DNA of 64,000 nt from JAUWGC01 sp963753055 (GTDB lineage Bacteria > Bacteroidota > Bacteroidia > Bacteroidales > B18-G4). Below the pieces are notes generated by a model. It was not told the origin of the DNA, ran no database searches, and saw nothing but the letters and a program-made list of their open reading frames with translations. The stretch is from the NCBI GenBank assembly GCA_963753055.1, contig CAVWAP010000003.1, forward strand, positions 62,001 to 126,000, given 5' to 3'. The translations under genes were made by a program, and so were the position numbers. Of the stretch, positions 1 to 7,778 are shown piece by piece; position 1 is the stretch's first letter; the number at the start of each line of letters is the position of its first letter.

Positions 1-47
1 GCAAAGTTAGTTAGTTTTTTTAAAATGACAATGACTTTATTAAAAAA

Positions 48-76
48 GTGAACAGTGATCACTGAACACTGAACAG
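48..76. repeat. dispersed intergenic repeat (GAACACTGAACAG family), copy 1
   Basis: A GTGAACAGTGATCACTGAAC-type word that is partly self-complementary (GTGATCAC core). Related words recur at 4858-4892, 33738-33766, 47923-47942 and 58086-58115, always between genes. Confidence 0.6.
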
Positions 77-86
77 AAATTCAAAT

Positions 87-128
87 ATCAGATATCATGA
101 ATCAGATATCATGAATCAGATATCATCA
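87..128. repeat. three tandem 14-bp units
   Basis: The unit ATCAGATATCATGA occurs at 87-100 and 101-114, and with one change at 115-128. The last unit supplies the stop codon (126-128, minus strand) of the neighbouring YciO-type gene, so the repeat abuts and enters the coding sequence. Confidence 0.8.
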
Positions 129-740
129 CTCATCCCATTCGCCTTTTCCTTTACGAATGAGCTCGGGTTCATCAGATGTGCAGTTCAGGATCGTTGATGG
201 AACAAAACCACCATAACCGCCGTCAACTACAATATCAACCTGGCTTTCATATTTTTCGTATATCAGCTCAGGGTCGGTGGTATACTCCAGCATCTCATCC
301 TCATCATGAATAGAGGTGGTCATGACAGGGTTCCCAAGTTCCCTGACAATCTCAAGAATGATATTGTTGTCAGGGACACGGATACCAACTGTCTTCTTCT
401 TGCTCTGAAAAATCCTGGGAACGTTGTTGTTTGCATTGAGAATAAAAGTATAGGGGCCTGGAAGAGAGCTCTTCATCAACTTGAATATGGAATTGTCTAT
501 TGGCTTGGTAAAATCAGATAAATGTCTCAGGTCGTGACAGATAAATGAGAAATTAGCTTTCTCTTTCTTGATCCCCTTGATCCTGGCCACCCGGTCAACG
601 CCCTTGGAATTGTATATGTCACATCCCAAACCATAAACAGTGTCAGTGGGATATATGATAACACCTCCCTTTTTCAGGCAATCAACTACTGTCTGTATTT
701 GCCGCTGACTTGGATTCTCCGGATGTATCCTAAGTAACAT
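126..740 (-). CDS. yciO: YciO/YrdC/Sua5-family protein (putative threonylcarbamoyl-AMP synthase-like)
   Basis: 204 aa with a YrdC fold. The N-terminal part carries the GGVIIYPTDTVYGLGCD nucleotide-binding segment, followed by GPYTFILNA and VGIRVPDN motifs. The family makes L-threonylcarbamoyladenylate for tRNA t6A (TsaC/Sua5) or, for the YciO branch, has an unclear role. The opening IHPENPSQRQIQ and the KANFSFICHDL segment look most like E. coli YciO. The open frame extends upstream to 833, but residues before Met at 740 come from an intergenic repeat (759-801), so I place the start at 740. The stop codon falls inside a 14-bp tandem repeat. The gene is transcribed away from DUF4199 and lies directly downstream of the SRP RNA on the same strand. 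Confidence 0.88.
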   Translation of the reverse strand: MLLRIHPENPSQRQIQTVVDCLKKGGVIIYPTDTVYGLGCDIYNSKGVDRVARIKGIKKEKANFSFICHDLRHLSDFTKPIDNSIFKLMKSSLPGPYTFILNANNNVPRIFQSKKKTVGIRVPDNNIILEIVRELGNPVMTTSIHDEDEMLEYTTDPELIYEKYESQVDIVVDGGYGGFVPSTILNCTSDEPELIRKGKGEWDE

Positions 741-758
741 ATCTAGACTTTCCTGTAT

Positions 759-801
759 CTTGCGTCTTGAATCTTGCGTCTTGCGTCTTGAATCTTGCGT
801 C
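759..801. repeat. short tandem repeat (CTTGCGTCTTGAAT type)
   Basis: Alternating words TCTTGCG and TCTTGAA are repeated between the yciO start and the SRP RNA terminator. The repeat is open in the yciO frame, which would give a spurious N-terminal extension rich in QDSRRK. Confidence 0.75.
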
Positions 802-804
802 CAA

Positions 805-911
805 TAAAAAAGGGAAAGCTCCTTATATCGCACCGCTACAACCGCCTACCCTTGCTGCTGTCAAGCCCTGGGGGATTTCAGCAGGAGCTGGTCGCATAAG
901 ACTTTCCCGCC
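805..911 (-). ncRNA. ffs: signal recognition particle RNA (4.5S, small type)
   Basis: On the minus strand the transcript starts GGGAAAG (908-902), which pairs with CTTTCCC (818-812) at its other end. TTAT near the start pairs with ATAA near the end. The apex carries the conserved SRP domain IV: CCAGG, then GCT-TGAC-AGC, then AGCAAGGGTA, where M-domain binding by Ffh takes place. The tetraloop is TGAC (URRC class) instead of the commoner GGAA. A run of six T follows the closing stem (810-805), fitting an intrinsic terminator, and a good Bacteroidetes promoter lies just upstream. The product would guide Ffh/FtsY co-translational membrane targeting. There is no competing protein: the overlapping plus-strand frame has no recognisable content. 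Confidence 0.9.
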
Positions 912-912
912 A

Positions 913-944
913 CAAAGATACAAATATCCTCCTTGCTTGCAAAA
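913..944 (-). promoter_or_regulatory. promoter of SRP RNA
   Basis: Minus strand: TTTTGC (944-939), a 19-base spacer counted from TTG, and TATCTTTG (920-913). This matches the Bacteroidetes TTTG / TAnnTTTG consensus. Transcription would begin about 908-911, at the 5' base of the SRP RNA closing stem. Confidence 0.75.
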
Positions 945-1005
945 TTTATTTATGTGGTTTTTTTTGTTATGTTTGCATTAGTGTTAACCGTTAAAATCAA
1001 AATCG

Positions 1006-1548
1006 ATGGAAAACGAAAAAATGTCATCTGGAAAAGTAGCCTTGAATTATGGTCTTATTCTTGGTGTTGTTCTTATTGTTTATAGCCTTATTCTTTATCT
1101 TGTAGATGTACCTCTTGAATCCTTGCAATATGCGAACTGGGTAGGTTATTTGTTTACTATCGTCGCAATGGTAATGGGTATTAAAGCATACCGGGATAAG
1201 TATGCCGGGGGATTCATTACCTATGGCAAGAGTTTTTCAATGGGATTCCTGATTGCCCTTTATGCAGCTATTATCGGTGCAATATATGGATTCATCTATT
1301 TCAGTTACATCAACCCTGGGATTATTCAGGAAATGATGGATCTGCGTGTTGCTGAAATGTGGGAGCAAAATCCTGAAATGACCGACCAGCAATTTGAGAT
1401 GGCTGAATCCTGGATGAAGCGTTTCATGAGCCCGATTGCTATGGTAGTCATGGGATTTATTGCCAACGTAGTCATTTCACTTATAATCTCACTGATCGTG
1501 TCAATCTTTATGCAGAAGAAAGACAAATCACTTGAAGGTGTGGCCTAA
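1006..1548 (+). CDS. DUF4199 integral membrane protein
   Basis: 180 aa with four predicted membrane segments (about residues 11-33, 44-61, 75-100 and 142-168) and a hydrophilic Met/Glu-rich loop between the third and fourth. It matches the DUF4199 family of Bacteroidetes, whose function is unknown. It is the first gene of a three-gene plus-strand run with two glycosyltransferases (12-bp and 15-bp gaps). In my knowledge of these genomes DUF4199 is often just upstream of this type of GT2 enzyme, so a role in the envelope is plausible but inferred. Confidence 0.85.
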   Translation: MENEKMSSGKVALNYGLILGVVLIVYSLILYLVDVPLESLQYANWVGYLFTIVAMVMGIKAYRDKYAGGFITYGKSFSMGFLIALYAAIIGAIYGFIYFSYINPGIIQEMMDLRVAEMWEQNPEMTDQQFEMAESWMKRFMSPIAMVVMGFIANVVISLIISLIVSIFMQKKDKSLEGVA

Positions 1549-1560
1549 TAAAGCGTTTTG

Positions 1561-2502
1561 ATGAATATATCTGTGATCGTCCCACTTTTTAATGAGGTGG
1601 AATCCATCGGTGAACTCCAGGCCTGGATTGCCAGAGTAATGCAAAACAATGATTTTTCTTACGAAGTCATTTTCGTGGATGATGGTAGTAATGATGGTTC
1701 ATGGGACCTGATTGAAAAGATGTCGCAGGAGAGTCCTGAAATTAAAGGCATCAAGTTCAAGCGAAATTATGGTAAATCTGCTGCCCTTAATGTTGGTTTT
1801 AAAGAGGCGCAGGGAGACGTGATCATAACAATGGATGCCGATCTTCAGGATAGCCCGGAAGAAATACCTGGTTTATTCAAAATGATCTCAGAAGAAGGCT
1901 TCGACCTGGTCTCAGGCTGGAAGAAAAAACGGTACGATCCCATCACCAAGACTGTGCCTTCAAAATTTTTCAACAGGATTACACGCTGGATATCAGGTAT
2001 CAAACTGCATGATTTCAATTGTGGACTGAAAGCATACAGAAAAGCTGTAATCAAGGATATTGAGGTTTATGGAGAAATGCACAGGTATATTCCATTGATT
2101 GCCAAATGGGCTGGCTATAACAATATTGGAGAAAAGGTTGTTGAACACAGGAAGAGACAGTATGGCGTGACTAAGTTTGGCCTGGAACGCTTTGTCAATG
2201 GCTTCCTTGATCTGATGTCCATCACATTTGTTACACGCTTTGGCAAGAAGCCCATGCATTTCTTTGGAGCTATCGGAACGATATTTTTTATTGGTGGTGG
2301 CCTCATCTCTTTATGGCTGATCCTTGATAAGATCTTTAAGTGGAATGCACAAAGAGATATTACTGAGCAACCCATATTCTACCTTGCCTTATTAGCTATG
2401 ATCGTTGGTACGCAGCTATTCTTATCAGGCTTCCTTGCCGAAATGATCTCCAGGAATGCTCATGATAAAGATCATTATATCATCGAAAAGAAAACTGATT
2501 AA
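1561..2502 (+). CDS. GT2 glycosyltransferase of the DPM1/ArnC/undecaprenyl-phosphate type
   Basis: 313 aa. A GT-A domain begins SVIVPLFNE, has the FVDDGSNDGS nucleotide-sugar motif near residue 40 and the DADLQDSPEE metal-binding motif near residue 95. Two hydrophobic segments follow at about 232-256 and 270-294. This layout is that of enzymes that move a sugar from a nucleotide donor to a polyprenyl phosphate on the inner face of the membrane. ATG at 1561 is preferred over the in-frame TTG at 1558. It is co-directional and closely spaced with the DUF4199 gene and the GT4 gene. The actual sugar cannot be read from sequence. Confidence 0.9.
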   Translation: MNISVIVPLFNEVESIGELQAWIARVMQNNDFSYEVIFVDDGSNDGSWDLIEKMSQESPEIKGIKFKRNYGKSAALNVGFKEAQGDVIITMDADLQDSPEEIPGLFKMISEEGFDLVSGWKKKRYDPITKTVPSKFFNRITRWISGIKLHDFNCGLKAYRKAVIKDIEVYGEMHRYIPLIAKWAGYNNIGEKVVEHRKRQYGVTKFGLERFVNGFLDLMSITFVTRFGKKPMHFFGAIGTIFFIGGGLISLWLILDKIFKWNAQRDITEQPIFYLALLAMIVGTQLFLSGFLAEMISRNAHDKDHYIIEKKTD

Positions 2503-2517
2503 CCCATCGCTTCTTCT

Positions 2518-3654
2518 ATGACCGCCGCAAGGAAAGTCATCATACTTGGCTCCGCATACCCCCTTAGAGGAGGAGGAATATCTACCTTCAATGAAAGGCT
2601 GGCAAGGGCTTTCCAGGATAATGGCGATGATGTGACGATTTATAATTTCAGTCTGCAATACCCTGGCTTTCTTTTTCCTGGAAAAACACAGTATTCTGAA
2701 GAGGAGGCACCTGAAGACCTTAATATAATCACAAAAGTTAACTCGGTAAATCCGGTTAACTGGTTCAAGGTTGGCAAGGAAATCAGGAAGCTCAACCCCG
2801 ACCTGCTTATCATCCGCTACTGGATACCCTTCATGGCACCCTGCCTTGGCACGATTGCTAATTCTATAAGAAAAAACAAACATACCAGGGTCATTGCCAT
2901 TACTGATAACGTAATTCCACATGAGCATAGGGTGGGGGATGCCATGCTGACTAAATACTTTGTTAAAAGGGTCGATGGATTTGTTACTATGTCCAGATCT
3001 GTTTTAAAGGATTTAGAGTTATTTGATACTGAAAAGCCAAGGGCATTCTGCCCACATCCATTGTATGACAATTTTGGCGATCCTATCGACAAGGCTGAGG
3101 CGAAAAAGATTCTGCAGCTCGACCAGGATCAAAAATATATTCTCTTTTTTGGCTTTATCAGGGATTATAAGGGACTTGATCTATTGTTGAAAGCTTTTGC
3201 AGACAAACGTTTACGGGAATATCCGCTGCGCTTGCTTGTTGCAGGTGAGTTCTACACCGACCCTGCTCCTTATAATGAGATAATCAGGTCAGCAGGCATA
3301 GAAGATATTGTTACGATGGACAATGCATTCATTCCAAATACTGCCGTTGCTAAATATTTCTGCGCATCCGACCTGGTTGCACAACCATACAAGGATGCGA
3401 CCCAAAGTGGGGTAACGCAGATAGCATATCATTTTGACAAGCCCATGGTGGTTACCAATGTCGGTGCACTCCCTGAAATGGTTCCGCATGAAAAGGTTGG
3501 CTATGTGGTAGATCCCGATGAAAAGCAAATTGCTGATTCCATTCTTGCCTATTTCAAAGATGAAAAAGAACAGGAATTCACAGCAAATGTCAGGGAAGAG
3601 AAGAAAAAATATTCCTGGGGAAATATGATAGACGCGATTTTATCGTTAATATAA
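2518..3654 (+). CDS. GT4-family glycosyltransferase
   Basis: 378 aa GT-B enzyme. The N-terminal Rossmann half starts KVIILGSAYPLRGGGIS, typical of GT4 acceptor domains. The C-terminal half contains FFGFIRDYKGLDLLLKAF near residue 210 and a donor-site region with VTNVGALPEMV near residue 310. It most likely adds one sugar to a lipid-linked or surface glycan in the cytoplasm. It follows the GT2 gene by 15 bp and precedes a repeat cluster and hddA. Donor and acceptor are not determinable here; the nearby GDP-heptose genes make a heptosyl donor possible, but that is inference. Confidence 0.88.
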   Translation: MTAARKVIILGSAYPLRGGGISTFNERLARAFQDNGDDVTIYNFSLQYPGFLFPGKTQYSEEEAPEDLNIITKVNSVNPVNWFKVGKEIRKLNPDLLIIRYWIPFMAPCLGTIANSIRKNKHTRVIAITDNVIPHEHRVGDAMLTKYFVKRVDGFVTMSRSVLKDLELFDTEKPRAFCPHPLYDNFGDPIDKAEAKKILQLDQDQKYILFFGFIRDYKGLDLLLKAFADKRLREYPLRLLVAGEFYTDPAPYNEIIRSAGIEDIVTMDNAFIPNTAVAKYFCASDLVAQPYKDATQSGVTQIAYHFDKPMVVTNVGALPEMVPHEKVGYVVDPDEKQIADSILAYFKDEKEQEFTANVREEKKKYSWGNMIDAILSLI

Positions 3655-3665
3655 ATGGAGCAGTT

Positions 3666-3764
3666 GTAAGTTGTAAGTTATAGGTTATAAGTTATAAGTT
3701 ATAAGTTATAAGTTGTAAGTTTTGTTTTAACCTATAACCTATAACCCATAACCAACAACCAAAA
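3666..3764. repeat. 7-bp tandem repeats in inverted arrangement
   Basis: The left half is a tandem of TTATAAG/TTGTAAG-type words. The right half is a tandem of the complementary ACCTATA words. The two halves can pair over tens of bases into one long AT-rich hairpin. The same heptamer family forms a one-sided array at 5791-5916. Confidence 0.8.
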
Positions 3765-3836
3765 ACTAATATTCACCTCGAGACAACCACTTAACCATTA
3801 ATAGTGTCTGTTATTAGATAGAATATTTACGACTTA

Positions 3837-4859
3837 ATGATCATTCGCAGTAAAGCACCATTGAGACTTGGCCTGGCGGGAGGCGGATCCGACGTAACTC
3901 CATATTCAGATATCTATGGAGGTGCCATCCTGAATGCAACGATCAATATGTATGCCTACGCGACCATCGTACCGCGTGATGATGGAAAGATAATCCTGAA
4001 TTCTGTGGATAATGGAGGGAAATACGAATTCCCTGCTACAGAAGCCCTCGAAATAGATGACAACCTGGTCCTTCTTAAAGGTATTTACAACCGGGTGGTC
4101 AGTGAATTCACCAAACATCCTCTTTCATTCGAACTTTCAACCTATGTTGATGCTCCTCCTGGCTCCGGCCTGGGAACATCTTCTACCCTGGTCGTCGCCA
4201 TCCTCGGCGCGTTTAAGGAATGGCTTAACCTCCCTATGGGAGAGTATGACCTCGCAAGGCTGGCATACGAGATTGAGAGAATAGACCTGAAAATGGCTGG
4301 TGGGAAGCAGGATCAGTATGCTGCGACCTTTGGTGGTGTTAACTTTATGGAGTTTTCATCTGATGAAAAAGTAATTGTGAACCCACTTAGGATCAGAAGC
4401 CGGTTCATGAATGAGCTGGCACATAACCTGATCCTCTACTATACCAAAACAAGCCGCCTTTCATCCAATATTATCGAGCAACAAACCGAAAATGTGCTGA
4501 ACAAGGATATCACATCCATTGAAGCCACGCATAAGATCAAAGAACAGGCTATTATGATGAAAGAAGCCATCCTAAAAGGTGAACTCGATAAGATAGGGGA
4601 GATCCTTAACTTTGGATGGGAAAACAAAAAGCTGATGGCCAAAGGTATTTCCAACCCACTCATCGATGGGATCTATGAAGCTGCCATGAAAAACGGTGCT
4701 CTGGGAGGCAAGATATCCGGTGCCGGCGGCGGTGGCTTCATGATTTTCTACTGTCCTAATAATGTCAGGTATAAGGTTGTGAAGGAACTCGCCAAGTTCA
4801 ATGGCATCCCCCACAGGTATGAGTTTACGAATACTGGCCTAACCTCGTGGAGCATATAG
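3837..4859 (+). CDS. hddA: GHMP kinase, D-glycero-alpha-D-manno-heptose 7-phosphate kinase
   Basis: 340 aa, the usual length for HddA. It begins IIRSKAPLRLGLAGGGSD, the signature N-terminus of heptose-7-phosphate kinases. It has the GHMP ATP loop DAPPGSGLGTSST at about 105-117 and the C-terminal motif KISGAGGGGFM near residue 294. It phosphorylates D-glycero-D-manno-heptose 7-phosphate at C1 to the 1,7-bisphosphate. With gmhA, hddC and gmhB further along the same strand it completes the route to GDP-D-glycero-alpha-D-manno-heptose, used in S-layer or other surface glycans. The alternative is a fucokinase-like sugar kinase, made less likely by the neighbours. Confidence 0.9.
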   Translation: MIIRSKAPLRLGLAGGGSDVTPYSDIYGGAILNATINMYAYATIVPRDDGKIILNSVDNGGKYEFPATEALEIDDNLVLLKGIYNRVVSEFTKHPLSFELSTYVDAPPGSGLGTSSTLVVAILGAFKEWLNLPMGEYDLARLAYEIERIDLKMAGGKQDQYAATFGGVNFMEFSSDEKVIVNPLRIRSRFMNELAHNLILYYTKTSRLSSNIIEQQTENVLNKDITSIEATHKIKEQAIMMKEAILKGELDKIGEILNFGWENKKLMAKGISNPLIDGIYEAAMKNGALGGKISGAGGGGFMIFYCPNNVRYKVVKELAKFNGIPHRYEFTNTGLTSWSI

Positions 4860-4892
4860 CAGTGAACACTGAACAGTGAATACTGAGCAGAA
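4858..4892. repeat. dispersed intergenic repeat (GAACACTGAACAG family), copy 2
   Basis: AGTGAACACTGAACAGTGAA and a degenerate continuation sit directly on the hddA stop codon. Same family as 48-76. Confidence 0.6.
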
Positions 4893-4942
4893 ATTTCCTA
4901 ATTCCAACTTCCAAATTCCATTATTCAACATAACTTTGCTGC

Positions 4943-5725
4943 ATGAAAATGATCATTCGTCTCGTAACCCGTTTTGTTCCCCGCCGCTATTTGAACCAGG
5001 TAGGCCATTTCTTTTCCAGGATCATTGGACTGTTTTACCTTGGTAACAAGGTCAATTGCCCGGTATGCGGAGCCAGATACCGTAAATTCTTACCCTATGG
5101 CAGGTTCAAGACCCGGGAAAACGCCCTGTGCCCAAACTGCCTCTCATTGGAACGTCATCGTTTGATGTGGCTTTACCTTGAACAAAAGACTGATTTTTTC
5201 AAGGCTCCATTGAAAGTTCTCCATGTCGCACCCGAATACTGTTTCCTGAAAAGGTTCAGCAGGCTGCAAAACCTTGATTATATCACTGCCGACCTGGAAT
5301 CACCCCTGGCAAAGGTCAAAATGGACGTTCATGATATACCATTTCAAGCAAGCACCTTTGATGTGGTATTTTGCAATCATACCCTTGAGCACGTGGAAGA
5401 TGACCTGAAAGCCATGAAAGAGCTTCATCGTGTCCTTAAACCTGGGGGCTGGGGCATCATCCAGTCACCTATCAATATCGAAAGAAAAGTAACCTATGAA
5501 GATCCTGCCATAACATCTGAAAAAGACAGGGAAATCCACTTTGGGCAGAAAGACCATGTCAGGGAATACGGCCTTGATTACAAGCAGAGGCTTGAAGAAG
5601 CAGGTTTCGATGTTGAAATCGATAAATCCATCGAACAAATGGATCCGGACGAGGTGAAACGGTTTGGATTGCTTACCTACGATACAGTCACTGAAGAAGA
5701 TTACCTTTATGTAGTAAAAAACTGA
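4943..5725 (+). CDS. class I SAM-dependent methyltransferase with N-terminal zinc-ribbon-like region
   Basis: 260 aa. Residues 39-66 hold two CxxC pairs (CPVC and CPNC), probably a small zinc ribbon. A Methyltransf_11 domain follows: KVLHVAPEY (degenerate motif I), DVVFCNHTLEHVEDD near 140-154, and LHRVLKPGGWGII near 161-173. Such proteins are common in glycan loci of Bacteroidetes and may methylate sugars, but the substrate is unknown. The gene lies between hddA and gmhA on the same strand, flanked by repeats on both sides. An alternative start is Met3 at 4949. Confidence 0.85.
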   Translation: MKMIIRLVTRFVPRRYLNQVGHFFSRIIGLFYLGNKVNCPVCGARYRKFLPYGRFKTRENALCPNCLSLERHRLMWLYLEQKTDFFKAPLKVLHVAPEYCFLKRFSRLQNLDYITADLESPLAKVKMDVHDIPFQASTFDVVFCNHTLEHVEDDLKAMKELHRVLKPGGWGIIQSPINIERKVTYEDPAITSEKDREIHFGQKDHVREYGLDYKQRLEEAGFDVEIDKSIEQMDPDEVKRFGLLTYDTVTEEDYLYVVKN

Positions 5726-5790
5726 TAGATTAACGAATAACGATTAACAGATTAACAAATATCTGATATCAACTAAGAACTGACAACTGA

Positions 5791-5916
5791 GAACCGATAA
5801 CTGATAACTTATAACCTATAACCTATAACTTATAACCTATAACCTATAACCTATAACCTATAACCTATAACCTATAACCTATAACCTATAACTTATAACC
5901 TATAACCTATAACTTA
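5791..5916. repeat. 7-bp tandem array (CCTATAA units)
   Basis: About 17 head-to-tail copies of CCTATAA with CTTATAA variants fill the space before the nitroreductase. Degenerate words such as ACTGATAAC lie just upstream. No open frame or spacer structure, so it is not a CRISPR. The same heptamer occurs at 3666-3764. Confidence 0.9.
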
Positions 5917-5964
5917 TTACTATTCCCATTTTTATACTATTTTTACACATCTAAAACAATCGAT

Positions 5965-6489
5965 ATGGAATTTCTGGATTTAGCGAAGGAAAGGTATTCA
6001 TGCCGGCAATACCTTGATAAAGAGGTGGAACAAGAAGCGCTTTTACAGGTGCTGGAAGCTGGCCGTATTGCCCCATCAGCTGCCAACAGGCAACCATGGG
6101 TTTTTATTGTCACCATGGAAAAGAAAAACCTCGATAAGCTATACAGCACCTATGCCAGGGATTGGATACGAACGGCTCCTGTGGTTATTGCCATTTGTGG
6201 GGATCACAGCAGGGCATGGACGCGTTCCGATGGAAAAGATCATACTGATGTAGATACGGCAATAGCGGTCGACCACATGACCCTGGCAGCTACAGAAATA
6301 GGACTGGCAACATGCTGGATATGTGCTTTCGACAAAGACCTTTGCTCAGAGGTATTGGACCTTCCTGAGCACATCGAACCAATTGTTTTATTACCTTTAG
6401 GCTATCCTGCAGATCAGGGCGATCCGAACAGGCATAAGGGCCAGCGTAAACCAATGAACGAGGTAATAAGATGGGAAAAATATTCATAG
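5965..6489 (+). CDS. nitroreductase-family flavoprotein
   Basis: 174 aa, the usual size for this family. The N-terminus carries the FMN-binding motif RYSCRQY at about residues 10-16 and APSAANRQPW near 37-46. A later segment, HMTLAATEIGLATCWI (about 105-120), is the typical dimer-interface/FMN helix. These enzymes use NAD(P)H to reduce nitro groups, quinones or other small substrates in the cytoplasm. The gene precedes gmhA by 9 bp, so it is probably co-transcribed with the heptose genes; I see no functional link to them. Confidence 0.9.
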   Translation: MEFLDLAKERYSCRQYLDKEVEQEALLQVLEAGRIAPSAANRQPWVFIVTMEKKNLDKLYSTYARDWIRTAPVVIAICGDHSRAWTRSDGKDHTDVDTAIAVDHMTLAATEIGLATCWICAFDKDLCSEVLDLPEHIEPIVLLPLGYPADQGDPNRHKGQRKPMNEVIRWEKYS

Positions 6490-6498
6490 TATTGTAAA

Positions 6499-7074
6499 AT
6501 GGACCATATCAAAAATATTATAAGTCAGTCAGTTACTGTAAAGGAGCAATTACGTGATGACGAAGCCACAATAAAGACAATTCAGGCGATTGCAGATACA
6601 TGTATATCGGCATTTAAAACGAAAAACAAGGTCTTATTCTGCGGTAATGGTGGCAGTGCCGCTGATGCACAACACCTCTCAGCTGAATTGTCGGGAAGGT
6701 ACTACATTGACAGAGAGCCCTTATACGCCGAGGCCCTGCATGTTAATACTTCATACATCACCGCGGTTGCTAATGATTATTGCTATGATGAGATCTTTTC
6801 CCGCCTTGTGCAGGCAAAAGGAAAAAAAGGCGATGTTTTAATTGCACTCTCCACCTCAGGTAATTCGGCCAATATCATCAATGCCATAGAAACAGCACGG
6901 CAGGTTGGGATGATCACAATAGGCTTTACCGGTAGTGCAGGAGGCAAGATGAAAGGCCTGTGTGACTTGCTGGTCAGGGTACCGTCTGAAGATATTCCCA
7001 GGATCCAGGAATCCCATATCATGGTCGGGCACATCATTTGTGATATTATCGAATCTAGCTTATTTGCCAAGTGA
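6499..7074 (+). CDS. gmhA: sedoheptulose 7-phosphate isomerase
   Basis: 191 aa SIS-domain protein with the GmhA hallmarks: VLFCGNGGSAADAQHLSAEL at about 46-65, ALSTSGNS near 119, and QESHIMVGHIICD near the C-terminus, which contains the catalytic-type His. It converts sedoheptulose 7-phosphate to D-glycero-D-manno-heptose 7-phosphate, the first committed step of heptose synthesis. Its stop overlaps the GTG start of hddC by four bases, so the two are translationally coupled. Confidence 0.93.
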   Translation: MDHIKNIISQSVTVKEQLRDDEATIKTIQAIADTCISAFKTKNKVLFCGNGGSAADAQHLSAELSGRYYIDREPLYAEALHVNTSYITAVANDYCYDEIFSRLVQAKGKKGDVLIALSTSGNSANIINAIETARQVGMITIGFTGSAGGKMKGLCDLLVRVPSEDIPRIQESHIMVGHIICDIIESSLFAK

Positions 7075-7778
7075 TAAAGGAGGCGATCATATTGGCAGGA
7101 GGGCTTGGCACCAGGCTTCAGGGAGTGATTAAATCATTACCTAAAGTGATGGCTCCTGTAATTGAGCGTCCCTTCCTGGAATACCAGCTTGCATATCTGA
7201 ATAATTGGGGCCTGCAAAAAGTAGTCCTGGCTGTGGGGTACAAAAGGGAAATAGTCCAAAGATACTTCAGGGATAAATACCGGGACATGGAAATTGAATA
7301 TTCCATCGAGACAGAACCTCTGGGTACAGGAGGGGCTGTCAGGCAAGCCATGTCAATGATATCATCACCCTATGTCCTGGTCATGAATGGGGATACTTAC
7401 TTTGACGTCAACCTGAGAAGGTTGTATGATGACCGCAGTGTCAAAGAGGCGGATGTTATCATTGCATTAAGCCAGGTTGATGATGTCAATCGTTATGGTA
7501 GCCTGGAAATTGACATAAACAAGCGCATCACCTCATTCGTGGAAAAAGGCTCGCAGTCGGGTACAGGCTATGTTAATGGTGGCGTTTACCTGATCAAAAA
7601 GATGTTTTTTGATAACTGTGATTTCCCTGATAAGTTTTCACTGGAAAAAGACTGTTTTGAACAACATTATGCATCTACCAGGATGTTTGGCATGACATGC
7701 TCATCCTATTTCCTGGATATTGGTGTTCCGGAAGACTATAAAAAAGCTCAGCATGACCTCGAAGGATTTCTCATTTGA
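7071..7778 (+). CDS. hddC: D-glycero-alpha-D-manno-heptose 1-phosphate guanylyltransferase
   Basis: 235 aa nucleotidyltransferase. The N-terminus has LAGGLGTRLQ and SLPKVMAPV, the nucleotide-binding signature, and MNGDTYFDV near 104-112 is the metal-binding site. By family and neighbourhood it charges heptose 1-phosphate with GTP to give GDP-heptose. The start is GTG at 7071 inside the gmhA stop (GTGA overlap), which preserves the expected N-terminus IKEAIILAGG. It overlaps gmhB by 26 bases. ADP-heptose synthesis would need HldE instead, which is not in this window. Confidence 0.88.
   Translation: MIKEAIILAGGLGTRLQGVIKSLPKVMAPVIERPFLEYQLAYLNNWGLQKVVLAVGYKREIVQRYFRDKYRDMEIEYSIETEPLGTGGAVRQAMSMISSPYVLVMNGDTYFDVNLRRLYDDRSVKEADVIIALSQVDDVNRYGSLEIDINKRITSFVEKGSQSGTGYVNGGVYLIKKMFFDNCDFPDKFSLEKDCFEQHYASTRMFGMTCSSYFLDIGVPEDYKKAQHDLEGFLI

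Noticed and set aside
767..994. 75-codon open frame on the plus strand
   Set aside because: It is antisense to the SRP RNA and its promoter and starts in a tandem repeat; no protein features.
5791..5916. Possible CRISPR array or telomere repeat
   Set aside because: The units are 7 bp and contiguous with no spacers, and there are no cas genes in the window; a telomere would have to be at a chromosome end.
7720..7752. N-terminal extension of gmhB from TTG 7720
   Set aside because: It lies within hddC and gives residues not seen in HAD phosphatases; ATG 7753 restores the usual start.
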